Below are positions 56,912-64,000 of a DNA stretch of 64,000 nt, one piece after another. The translations under genes and the position numbers were made by a program. The stretch's first letter is position 1. Every line of letters starts with the position of its first letter. Source of the stretch: Brevundimonas fluminis (lineage in GTDB: Bacteria; Pseudomonadota; Alphaproteobacteria; Caulobacterales; Caulobacteraceae); the NCBI RefSeq assembly GCF_003934285.1, contig NZ_RQWJ01000002.1:620001-684000 (forward strand). Direction: 5' to 3'. The notes beneath the pieces were generated by a model that was not told where the DNA came from, did not search any database, and saw only the letters and a program-made list of their open reading frames with translations.

Positions 56912-57418
56912 ATGCTCGCCTTGCTGCTGTCCCTGACGATCGCGTCGTCGGCGCAGGACCCGGCGCCGGGCGTGCAGGACCCGCCGCCGCCTGCCGCACC
57001 CCGGCCTGCCGCGGGAGAGTCCGCCGTGGCGACCCTCCAGGGCTGCGCCATGGAAGGGGAGCGCTGGGTCTGCCGCTACCAGATGCCGGAAATCCGGGTG
57101 GTCGAGCAGCCGCCGCGGAGTCTCTCCGTCCAGCCGGCGACCGCGCCCGCCGGGGCGCCCGCGGACGTGGGCGTGCTCAGCGAGGCGGACCGCGCGCTGG
57201 TGACCCGATGCGCCGACGCCGGGTGGTGGTCGCTTTGCCTTCCGGGAGACCGTCGGCGGGCCCGGGAACTCAAGGACGCCGCCGCCGCCTATGACGCCAG
57301 GAGGCGCGACGTGGCCGGGCTGCTGGCTGAAGGACGCTGCGAAGCCGCGGTGAACGCGGCGCTGCAGGCCGGGCATCTGAATCTGGCGCGCGAGGCGCGG
57401 GCCTTCTGCGGCCGCTGA
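56912..57418 (+). CDS. secreted hypothetical protein (168 aa)
   Basis: Signal 'LALLLSLTIASSAQ', then a Pro-rich stretch and a Cys-containing domain ('LQGCAMEGERWVCRYQMPE', 'RCADAGWWSLCLPGD', 'AGLLAEGRCEAAVNAALQAG'), six Cys in all. No family recognised. The purine-rich GAGGGAGGGG upstream supports the start. Confidence 0.75.
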   Translation: MLALLLSLTIASSAQDPAPGVQDPPPPAAPRPAAGESAVATLQGCAMEGERWVCRYQMPEIRVVEQPPRSLSVQPATAPAGAPADVGVLSEADRALVTRCADAGWWSLCLPGDRRRARELKDAAAAYDARRRDVAGLLAEGRCEAAVNAALQAGHLNLAREARAFCGR

Positions 57419-57430
57419 GTTCCGCCCGTG

Positions 57431-57461
57431 AAAAAAGGCGCCGGTCGCCCGGCGCCTTTTT
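57431..57461. terminator. bidirectional intrinsic terminator
   Basis: AAAAAA, stem GGCGCCGG/CCGGCGCC (57437-57444 and 57449-57456), then TTTTTT. It sits between two convergent genes and works in both directions. Confidence 0.9.
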
Positions 57462-57476
57462 CGATCCCGGTCCGGA

Positions 57477-57875
57477 TCACTCCGGCGCGACGCAGTCCGT
57501 GCGGTCGCGGCAGTCGGCGAAGCGCACTTCCGGCGGATCGATGATCACCTCGGACGGACGCACGATGACTTCCGGCCGCTCGATGAAGATCTGCGCCGGA
57601 CGCACGCGCACGGGCGGGGCGTCGACGTAGACCGGCGGTCCGGCGATGTGAATCACCGGGCCGGCGACGTCGACCGGACGGCCGATGACGCGGATGCCCG
57701 GAGGCGTGATGCGGATGGGCGCCCCGGGCGAAACCGGACGATAGAAGTCCACCACGCGGGTGCACTCGCAGTATTCGTGGTCGGTATGCGGCCGCTCCGG
57801 GCAGCCGTGCGGGTCCGGCATGGCCATGCCCGCGGTCAGCGAAAAAGTAAGCGCCGTCGAAAGCAACTCGATCAT
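57477..57875 (-). CDS. secreted Val/Pro/Ile repeat protein
   Basis: 132 aa from the second ATG at 57875, six bases after GGAGGGG; the first ATG is too close. Hydrophobic start 'IELLSTALTFSLTAG'. Repeated 'PPxVxV-PAxIxI' units ('GPVIHIAGPPVYVDAPPVRV', 'RPEVIVRPSEVIIDPPEV') form an extended beta-helix-like or fibrous stretch. Cys at both ends. Function unknown. Confidence 0.7.
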   Translation of the reverse strand: MIELLSTALTFSLTAGMAMPDPHGCPERPHTDHEYCECTRVVDFYRPVSPGAPIRITPPGIRVIGRPVDVAGPVIHIAGPPVYVDAPPVRVRPAQIFIERPEVIVRPSEVIIDPPEVRFADCRDRTDCVAPE

Positions 57876-57942
57876 GGACATCCCCTCCAGCCGAACCTCG
57901 GTATCCGAGATATGGTTAACGAGCATACGGTCAAGCCGGTCG

Positions 57943-58548
57943 TCAATCGCTCGTTCCGATATTCGCCTGAAAGGCGAGCGGACACCGTGCGAAGGGACGG
58001 CTCAGCCACGGGGAGCCGGCTTCGCCCCAGCGACGGGGCAGGTCTGCGGCCTTGGTGATGCCGATGCGCGGGCCGCACGCCAAGGCAGGGGACGCCGCGC
58101 CCGGCGTCAGCGAGAAAGGCGCCGCCAGCATCGGAGCGTGATCGAGCGAGGCGTCGACGCCCAGCGCCTGACAAAGCCGGGCCGGTCCGGAGCACAGCAG
58201 GCGCGCGGTCTCGACGCCCCGGCGCGCGCGCATCGCTTCCAGACCCTGCGTCGGTTCCAGCGCCCGGATCAGAACGGCCCCGCCCGGGCGGTCGCCGCAG
58301 ACGAGGTTCAGGCACCAGTGCAGGCCGTAGATGCGGTAGACGTAGGCGTGCCCCACCGGCCCGAACATGGCCGCGTTGCGGGTCGTGGGACCGCGGAAGC
58401 TGTGGGCGGCGGGATCGCCCGCGTCATACGCTTCGGTCTCGACGACGCGGCCGCCGACGCCGTCGACCGACAGCATCGCGCCGATGAGCCGCCGCGCGAC
58501 CTCGTCCACGGGCCGGGCGAAGTCGTCGGGTGAGAAGGCGTCGGGCAT
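57943..58548 (-). CDS. 3-methyladenine DNA glycosylase (AAG/Mpg family)
   Basis: 201 aa. 'VVETEAYDAGDPAAHSFRG' with the catalytic Glu, 'NAAMFGPVGHAYVYRIYGLHWCLN' (landmark) and 'GPRIGITKA' are the family marks. It removes alkylated bases. Its length is normal. Confidence 0.93.
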   Translation of the reverse strand: MPDAFSPDDFARPVDEVARRLIGAMLSVDGVGGRVVETEAYDAGDPAAHSFRGPTTRNAAMFGPVGHAYVYRIYGLHWCLNLVCGDRPGGAVLIRALEPTQGLEAMRARRGVETARLLCSGPARLCQALGVDASLDHAPMLAAPFSLTPGAASPALACGPRIGITKAADLPRRWGEAGSPWLSRPFARCPLAFQANIGTSD

Positions 58549-58624
58549 GGGCGTCAGGTGCGGCCCGGCCCGCGGCGGGTCAAGGCGGTTTGACCCGGTT
58601 CGCGCCCGGCCGCATTAAGCCGCC

Positions 58625-60019
58625 ATGCCGAACGTCGCCTTTCCGACCCCCACGCCCGCCGACTGGCGCCTCCTTGCCGAGAAGGCGCTGAAGGACCGGT
58701 CGCCGGAGAGTCTGGTTCATCTCGATGCGGACGGCCTGGCCGTGCGGCCGCTTTACGCCGCCGCGACCGGCGTGACCCCGCTGTTCGCGCCCCGGCCTTC
58801 GGACGCCGACGGACGCGCCTGGGAACTGCGGGCGCAGGTGGAGTCCGACGATCCGGTCGAGGCGAACAGGCAGGTGCTGGCCGAGCTGGAAGGCGGCGCC
58901 GCCTCGGTGCTCCTGTCCGGCGCGGTGCTGGCCGACAGCGAGCCTCTCGGCCGCGCCCTGGACGGGGTGGCGCTAGAGCTCGCCGCCGTGGGACTGGACG
59001 CCGGTCTCCGCGGGCCCGACGCGGCCAACGCCCTGGCCGTGGTGGCCAAGGGCGCGCCGCGCGCCCGCCTGATGTTCCACATGGACCCCGTCTCCGCCTT
59101 CGCCGCGACGGGGGAGGCTCCGCGGACGCTTGAAGAGCACTTGACCCTGGCGGCCAACACCGCGGCGCGTCATGCCGACGCCTATCCCGAAGCGAGCTTC
59201 TTCCTGGCCTCCGGACGGGCGGCGCATGAGGCCGGCGGATCGATCGCCCAGGAACTGGCCTTCGCCGCCGCGAACGCCGTGGCGTTGGTGGAGGCCGCGC
59301 GCGGGGCCGGAATGTCGCCGGAGGCGGCGCTGCACGGCACGGTCCTCGGCGTGGCGGTGGATCAGGAATACTTCGACGGTGTGGCCAAGGTGAGGGCCCT
59401 GCGCCTGATGTGGCGGTCGATCTGCGTCGGCTACGGCGTCGAGCTGGACGCCAGCATCGAGGCGCGGTCGTCGCGGCGAATGCTGTCGGCGCGGGACCCC
59501 TGGCCCAACCTGCTGCGGCTGACCGCGGCAGGCTTCGCCGGGGCGGTCGGCGGGGCGGACGCCGTGGTTCTGGACGCCTTCACGCAGGCGTGCGGGGTCC
59601 CCGACGACTTCGGCCGGCGGCAGGCGCGGAACACCCAGTTGGTGCTCATGGAAGAAGCGAACCTCGGTCGGGCGGACGATCCGGCGGCGGGCAGCTGGTA
59701 TCTGGACCAGCGCACGCGCGAATTGGCCGAGGCGGCCTGGGCCGAGTTCCTGTGGATCCAGTCCGAGGGCGGGGTCGTGGAATGCCTGCGCGGCCATCTG
59801 ATCCAGCCGCGCGTCGCCAGGGCGCGTCAGACGCTCGAGGCGGCGCTGGCGAACGGCGGCGCCCATCTGGTCGGGGTGACGAAGTTCGTCGATCCGCATC
59901 CCCGACCGGCGGCGGCGACGCCCAAGCCCGTGGCTGCGCCGGACGGCGGCGGCGACGCCTGCGTGCCCATGACGCCCATCCGCCTCCCCGCCTCCCTCGA
60001 GGGGGGGGGCGCCCGATGA
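58625..60019 (+). CDS. mutA: methylmalonyl-CoA mutase small (non-catalytic) subunit
   Basis: 464 aa. The TIM-barrel half without a B12 domain: '[19 protein letters not shown]', '[13 protein letters not shown]', '[24 protein letters not shown]' and '[24 protein letters not shown]' (landmarks). It partners MutB. A run of nine G near its 3' end (59999-60009) lies just before the overlap with mutB (ATGA). Confidence 0.9.
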   Translation: MPNVAFPTPTPADWRLLAEKALKDRSPESLVHLDADGLAVRPLYAAATGVTPLFAPRPSDADGRAWELRAQVESDDPVEANRQVLAELEGGAASVLLSGAVLADSEPLGRALDGVALELAAVGLDAGLRGPDAANALAVVAKGAPRARLMFHMDPVSAFAATGEAPRTLEEHLTLAANTAARHADAYPEASFFLASGRAAHEAGGSIAQELAFAAANAVALVEAARGAGMSPEAALHGTVLGVAVDQEYFDGVAKVRALRLMWRSICVGYGVELDASIEARSSRRMLSARDPWPNLLRLTAAGFAGAVGGADAVVLDAFTQACGVPDDFGRRQARNTQLVLMEEANLGRADDPAAGSWYLDQRTRELAEAAWAEFLWIQSEGGVVECLRGHLIQPRVARARQTLEAALANGGAHLVGVTKFVDPHPRPAAATPKPVAAPDGGGDACVPMTPIRLPASLEGGGAR

Positions 60020-62166
60020 GCGCTCCGGATTTCTCGAAGATCGCCCTCGATCTGTCGCCGGTCGGCGCGGGTCCCGCGCGGGAGTCATGGTCCACCCCCG
60101 AAGGCATCGAGATCGCGCCCGCCTATGACGCGTCAGCCCTGAACGGACTGGACTTCATCCACGGTCTGCCCGGCATCGCGCCGTACCACCGCGGCCCCTA
60201 TCCGACCATGTACGCCCAGAATCCGTGGACGGTGCGCCAGTACGCGGGCTTCTCCACGGCCGAGGAATCGAACGCCTTCTACCGGCGCAATCTGGCCGCC
60301 GGGCAGAAAGGACTGTCGATCGCCTTCGATCTGGCCACGCACCGTGGCTACGACAGCGACCATCCGCGCGTGAAGGGCGACGTCGGCATGGCGGGCGTGG
60401 CCATCGACAGCATCTACGACATGCGGACCCTGTTCGACGGCATCCCCCTGGACCAGATGTCGGTGTCGATGACCATGAACGGCGCCGTACTGCCCATCCT
60501 CGCGCTCTACGTCGTGGCGGCCGAGGAGCAGGGCGTCTCGCCCGAAAAGCTGACCGGGACCATCCAGAACGACATCCTCAAGGAGTTCATGGTCCGCAAC
60601 ACCTACATCTATCCGCCCCAGCCCTCGATGCGGATCATCGCGGACATCTTCGCCTGGACGGCGGCGCACGCGCCGAAGTTCAACTCGATCTCGATCAGCG
60701 GCTATCACATGCAGGAGGCGGGGGCGTCCGCCGATCTGGAGCTGGCGTACACCCTGTCGGACGGGATCGAGTACGTCCGGGCGGGCGTCGAGGCGGGCAT
60801 GGACGTGGACGCTTTCGCGCCGCGCCTGAGCTTCTTCTGGGCCATCGGCATGAACTACTTCATGGAGGTGGCCAAGATGCGGGCCGGCCGCCTGCTGTGG
60901 GCCGAAGCGGTCGCCAAGTTCGGGGCGAAGAATCCGAAATCGCTGGCCCTGCGCGCGCACTGCCAGACGTCCGGCTGGTCTCTGGCGGCGCAGGACGTCT
61001 TCAACAACGTGTCGCGCACCATGGTCGAGGCCATGGCCGCGGCCGGCGGCCAGACCCAGAGCCTGCACACCAACAGTCTCGACGAGGCCCTCGCCCTGCC
61101 GACCGACTTCTCGGCCCGCATCGCCCGCAACACCCAGTTGCTGCTGCAGATGGAGACGGGGCTGACCCGCGTCATCGATCCGTGGGGCGGCAGCTTCTAC
61201 GTCGAGCGGCTGACGCACGAACTGGCCGAAAAGGCGCGCGCCCACATGGCCGAGGTGGAGGCGCTGGGCGGCATGGCCCGGGCCATCGAGGCCGGCGTGC
61301 CCAAGCTGCGCATCGAAGCGTCGGCGGCGAAGACCCAGGCCAGGATCGACACCGGCCAGCAGACGGTCGTCGGCGTGAACCGCTACCTGTCCGACCAGAT
61401 CGACGACATCCCGGTGCTGAAGGTCGACAACGCCGCCGTTCTGGCCGCCCAGATCGACAAGCTGAGGCGGCTGCGCGCCGAACGCGACGAGGCCGCGACG
61501 CGGGCGGCGCTCGACGCCTTGACGGCCGGGGCCAAGGGGGACGGAAACCTCCTGGCCCTGTCGATCGACGCGGCGCGGGCCAAGGCCACCGTCGGCGAGA
61601 TTTCCGATGCGCTGGAGGCCGCCTTCGGCCGGCACGTGGCCACCGTTCAGACGGTCTCGGGCGTCTATGCGAAGGAGGCGGGCCGCGACGCGCGCTTCGC
61701 CCGGGCCCGCGACATGGTCGCCGCCTTCGTGGAGAACGACGGCGGACCGCCCAGAATCCTGATCGCCAAGCTCGGTCAGGACGGACACGACCGGGGCCAG
61801 AAGGTGGTCGCCACCGCCTATGGCGACCTCGGCTTCGAGGCGACGGCCGGCAGCCTGTTCCAGACTCCGGCCGAGGCGGCCCGGGAGGCTGTGGAGAAGG
61901 GCGTCCACGCCGTGGGGGCCTCCTCCCTCGCCGCCGGCCATCTCACCCTTGCGCCCGAACTGATCGCCGAGCTGAAGAAGCTGGGGCGCGAGGACATCAT
62001 GGTCGTCGTCGGCGGGGTGATCCCGCCCGCCGACGTCCAGCCGCTGCTCGACGCGGGCGTGGCCGCCGTCTATCCGCCCGGCTCGGTCGTCGCCGAAACG
62101 GCCATCGACCTGATCGAAAAGCTGAACCGGCGCCTGGGCTACGCCCAGCCGAAGCCGGGCGGCTGA
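60016..62166 (+). CDS. mutB: methylmalonyl-CoA mutase large subunit
   Basis: 716 aa from the ATG overlapping the mutA stop. TIM barrel with '[21 protein letters not shown]' and '[12 protein letters not shown]', and a C-terminal B12 domain with 'DGHDRG' (about residue 590) and '[25 protein letters not shown]' (landmark). It converts methylmalonyl-CoA to succinyl-CoA with adenosylcobalamin. No MeaB chaperone is in the window. Confidence 0.97.
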   Translation: MSAPDFSKIALDLSPVGAGPARESWSTPEGIEIAPAYDASALNGLDFIHGLPGIAPYHRGPYPTMYAQNPWTVRQYAGFSTAEESNAFYRRNLAAGQKGLSIAFDLATHRGYDSDHPRVKGDVGMAGVAIDSIYDMRTLFDGIPLDQMSVSMTMNGAVLPILALYVVAAEEQGVSPEKLTGTIQNDILKEFMVRNTYIYPPQPSMRIIADIFAWTAAHAPKFNSISISGYHMQEAGASADLELAYTLSDGIEYVRAGVEAGMDVDAFAPRLSFFWAIGMNYFMEVAKMRAGRLLWAEAVAKFGAKNPKSLALRAHCQTSGWSLAAQDVFNNVSRTMVEAMAAAGGQTQSLHTNSLDEALALPTDFSARIARNTQLLLQMETGLTRVIDPWGGSFYVERLTHELAEKARAHMAEVEALGGMARAIEAGVPKLRIEASAAKTQARIDTGQQTVVGVNRYLSDQIDDIPVLKVDNAAVLAAQIDKLRRLRAERDEAATRAALDALTAGAKGDGNLLALSIDAARAKATVGEISDALEAAFGRHVATVQTVSGVYAKEAGRDARFARARDMVAAFVENDGGPPRILIAKLGQDGHDRGQKVVATAYGDLGFEATAGSLFQTPAEAAREAVEKGVHAVGASSLAAGHLTLAPELIAELKKLGREDIMVVVGGVIPPADVQPLLDAGVAAVYPPGSVVAETAIDLIEKLNRRLGYAQPKPGG

Positions 62167-62170
62167 CGCG

Positions 62171-62584
62171 TCAGGGGCGCAGCCGGGGCTCCAGCGCCGC
62201 GATCTCGCCCTCCGTCAGGCGGCGCTCGACGCGCGCCCGGCAGCGCGTGTCGTTCTCGCCCTGGAGTCCGGGGCCCGAGACGGCGATTTCGACGGAGTCG
62301 CCGACGCAGGCCCGTCCTCCGCCCGGACCGGCCGTCAGCGCGATGCTGCGGGCCGAGGACATTCCGCGGCAGAAGCCGCTGTTCAGTTCATAAACCTGCC
62401 CCCGTCCGGCCCGGACGTAGACCTGGGCGTCGCTGGCGGCGCGAAAGTTGCGGACTGTGTCCGGGATGAAGCAGGCGCGTTCGCCTCGTCCCCCGTCCAC
62501 GGTGGCGGGCGGCACGTCGCCCGCCGCGCACGCCGAGAGGGCGAATCCGGCGATCGGCAGAAGGGCGGGGAGCAGGCGTTTCAT
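62171..62584 (-). CDS. DUF6491 lipoprotein
   Basis: 137 aa from the ATG at 62584. Lipobox 'GFALSACAAG'. The family core 'CFIPDTVRNFRA', 'VYVRAGRGQVYEL' and 'ACVGDSVEIAV' with conserved Cys pairs is shared with its neighbour. Function unknown. Four bases after mutB, opposite strand. Confidence 0.82.
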   Translation of the reverse strand: MKRLLPALLPIAGFALSACAAGDVPPATVDGGRGERACFIPDTVRNFRAASDAQVYVRAGRGQVYELNSGFCRGMSSARSIALTAGPGGGRACVGDSVEIAVSGPGLQGENDTRCRARVERRLTEGEIAALEPRLRP

Positions 62585-62592
62585 TGACGGCC

Positions 62593-63003
62593 TCACGGAC
62601 GTTGGTGGCTGGGCAGGGCGGCGATCTCTTCGGCGGTCAGCACGCGCATCACGCGGGCGCGGCAGACGTCGGTGGACGAGGACGCGCCGGGCGTGGCGAT
62701 GCGCAGGGAGTCCGACGTGCACAGGCGCCCCCCGCCGATTCCGCCGGCGTCCGGCAGGAAGGCGAGCCGCTGCGCGAAGTCCAGGTTGTTGCAGCCGTAG
62801 GCTTCGATCTCGAACACGTCGCCGCTTGCGGCGCGCACGAACACCTGACCCGTCCGGCCCTGACGGAAATTGCGGACCTGGTCGCTGCTGAAGCAGCGGG
62901 TCTCGGCCCGGGGCGAGCCGTCTTCGGTCATTCCGTCCGTCGTCGGCGCGCAGGCCGATGCCGAGACGGCGGCGGCCGTGGCCGCGATGAGCAGGATGCG
63001 CAT
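62593..63003 (-). CDS. DUF6491 lipoprotein paralogue
   Basis: 136 aa. Lipobox 'VSASACAPT'. 'CFSSDQVRNFRQ', 'VFVRAASGDVFEIEAYGC' and 'LCTSDSLRIA' align with the protein at 62171. The two arose by tandem duplication. Located eight bases upstream of its sister in one operon. Confidence 0.82.
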   Translation of the reverse strand: MRILLIAATAAAVSASACAPTTDGMTEDGSPRAETRCFSSDQVRNFRQGRTGQVFVRAASGDVFEIEAYGCNNLDFAQRLAFLPDAGGIGGGRLCTSDSLRIATPGASSSTDVCRARVMRVLTAEEIAALPSHQRP

Positions 63004-63028
63004 GATCTGTTCCTCCGCCTTCCTCGCC

Positions 63029-64000
63029 TTAACGATCCTTGCGATCACGCCGTTCCGCAAGCCGGACCGGCGACACGCGCGTGGCCAGTCGCGCGGGAAG
63101 GGGGGAGGGCGCGCCGACCGCCAGGGCGGCGACGTGCTCGCCCAGCAGAGGGGCCAGGGCGAAGCCGCGTGAGCCCAGGCCCCCCAGCACGAAGACGCGG
63201 TCACCCAGCGCGCCTGCGACGGGCAGGCGGTCGGGCGTGGTCGCGCGGATCGCCGCTCGCGCGTGCCGGATCGTCGTGCGGCCGACCTGAGCGGCGAGGT
63301 GCGGCAGGCGCGCGGCGAGGGCGTCCAGATTGCGCTTGGTGTCCGCCGGGTCGACGCCGACGTCGGTGCGATCCCGATCGTGCGTCGCGCCGAACAGGAG
63401 GCCGTCGACCGTGGGCGCGACGTAGCCGCCCCACGCGGCGACGGGGCCGCCTGGTCCCTCGATCCATTCCGCCTGTCCGCGCACGGGACGCAGTCCCAGC
63501 TCCGGCGCCAGGGCGTCCAGGCCCCATCCCGCGGACAGAACGACGGCGTCGGCCTCCAGGGTCGCGCCGTCGTCGCTCCTGATGAGGACGCCCCGACCCT
63601 GAGTCTCCACAGCGATCGCGCGCAAGCGTGCGAGCTCGACGCCGGCGGCCCACGCCTCCAGCACCATGGGCGGGCGGACGACCATCGCCCGAGCCATGAG
63701 CAGTCCCCCGTCCGCCCGGGGTCCGCCCAGCCGGCGGGCCGTCTCATCCGCAGACAGCCGGGTCATCGCGCCCGCGGGCCAGAGGTCCTGCACCGCGACC
63801 TTGTCGTAGCGCGCGCCGTCCCGGGCCGTCTGCTCGAGCTGGATCACGCCCCGCGCCAGAACCGCGCCGTCGACGGCGTCGTAAAGGTCACCCGCGCGCG
63901 CGAGGGACTGGGCGAACAGGGCGGCGATGTCGCGGTCGCCGACGTCGAGCCGCGGCGTGACCAGGGCGGCCGGGAAACCCGACGCGCCGGCGCCCGGCGC
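63029..64000 (-). CDS. MnmC-type FAD-dependent oxidoreductase (5' end outside window)
   Basis: 324 codons are visible and remain open to the right edge. The first residues 'GAGASGFPAALVTPRLD' match the MnmC oxidase signature, then 'AGWGLDALAPELGLRPVRGQAEW' and 'VLGGLGSRGFALAPLLGEHVAAL' (landmarks) of D-amino-acid-oxidase-like flavoproteins. In tRNA maturation the MnmC oxidase half makes nm5U from cmnm5U. The methyltransferase half is not visible. The N-terminal Rossmann region lies outside. Confidence 0.82.
   Translation of the reverse strand, partial: APGAGASGFPAALVTPRLDVGDRDIAALFAQSLARAGDLYDAVDGAVLARGVIQLEQTARDGARYDKVAVQDLWPAGAMTRLSADETARRLGGPRADGGLLMARAMVVRPPMVLEAWAAGVELARLRAIAVETQGRGVLIRSDDGATLEADAVVLSAGWGLDALAPELGLRPVRGQAEWIEGPGGPVAAWGGYVAPTVDGLLFGATHDRDRTDVGVDPADTKRNLDALAARLPHLAAQVGRTTIRHARAAIRATTPDRLPVAGALGDRVFVLGGLGSRGFALAPLLGEHVAALAVGAPSPLPARLATRVSPVRLAERRDRKDR

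Noticed and set aside
60133..61941. 602-codon minus-strand frame opposite mutB
   Set aside because: Shadow of a certain gene, low-complexity composition.

Overview
The window is uniformly high-GC DNA from a Caulobacterales alphaproteobacterium, most likely Brevundimonas or a close relative. The evidence is a CpdR response regulator, aerobic cobaltochelatase CobT, paired DUF6491 lipoproteins, a GTTC-N7-GTTC (alphaproteobacterial LexA) box and CzcCBA/CopABCD metal loci of the kind common in that group. I assign the genus by inference only.

Layout. 1-5.7 kb: regulators and a small self-contained ECF sigma regulon (sigma, anti-sigma, secreted S8 protease, Gly-rich secreted protein) whose three promoters share one motif. 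5.8-19.3 kb: a defence region with a DNA phosphorothioation system of the Ssp type. A cysteine desulfurase (sspA) is divergent from sspB-sspC-sspD. A convergent restriction operon follows: 53-aa protein, DndD-like SMC ATPase, Dnd-associated protein 4-like protein, and a PLD-nuclease/helicase. A membrane/coiled-coil/GAF-like protein lies beside it. 19.5-24.1 kb: a DUF2779 nuclease-like protein, a SRAP DNA-crosslink protein and several small genes, two of them behind a LexA box.

24.2-42.7 kb is a metal-resistance island. It holds a MerR regulator with a near-canonical mer operator driving a glutaredoxin-MauE membrane protein, a copA-copB-copC-DUF411 operon behind a CueR-type operator, and a cnrYXH-like anti-sigma/sensor/ECF sigma operon. 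It also holds an acyltransferase-DUF411-NTF2 operon, copC-copD, a metallochaperone and a czcCBA RND efflux operon with HupE-like and membrane-anchor genes. An ECF promoter motif (TGAGGG-N16-CGTAGA) recurs exactly three times, in front of the cnrYXH-like operon, the acyltransferase operon and copC-copD, which predicts a sigma regulon. 42.7-44.4 kb: a hipBA toxin-antitoxin pair with two matching operators. 44.7 kb: tRNA-Val(GAC), a plausible island boundary.

44.8-64 kb is ordinary chromosomal core: cpdR, N-formylglutamate amidohydrolase, DUF599, ppa, HAD hydrolase, MaoC hydratase, ribF, ileS, cobT, an EAL protein, a DNA glycosylase, methylmalonyl-CoA mutase (two subunits), two DUF6491 lipoproteins and a truncated MnmC-type FAD oxidoreductase at the right edge. 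The left edge cuts a GntR-type regulator.
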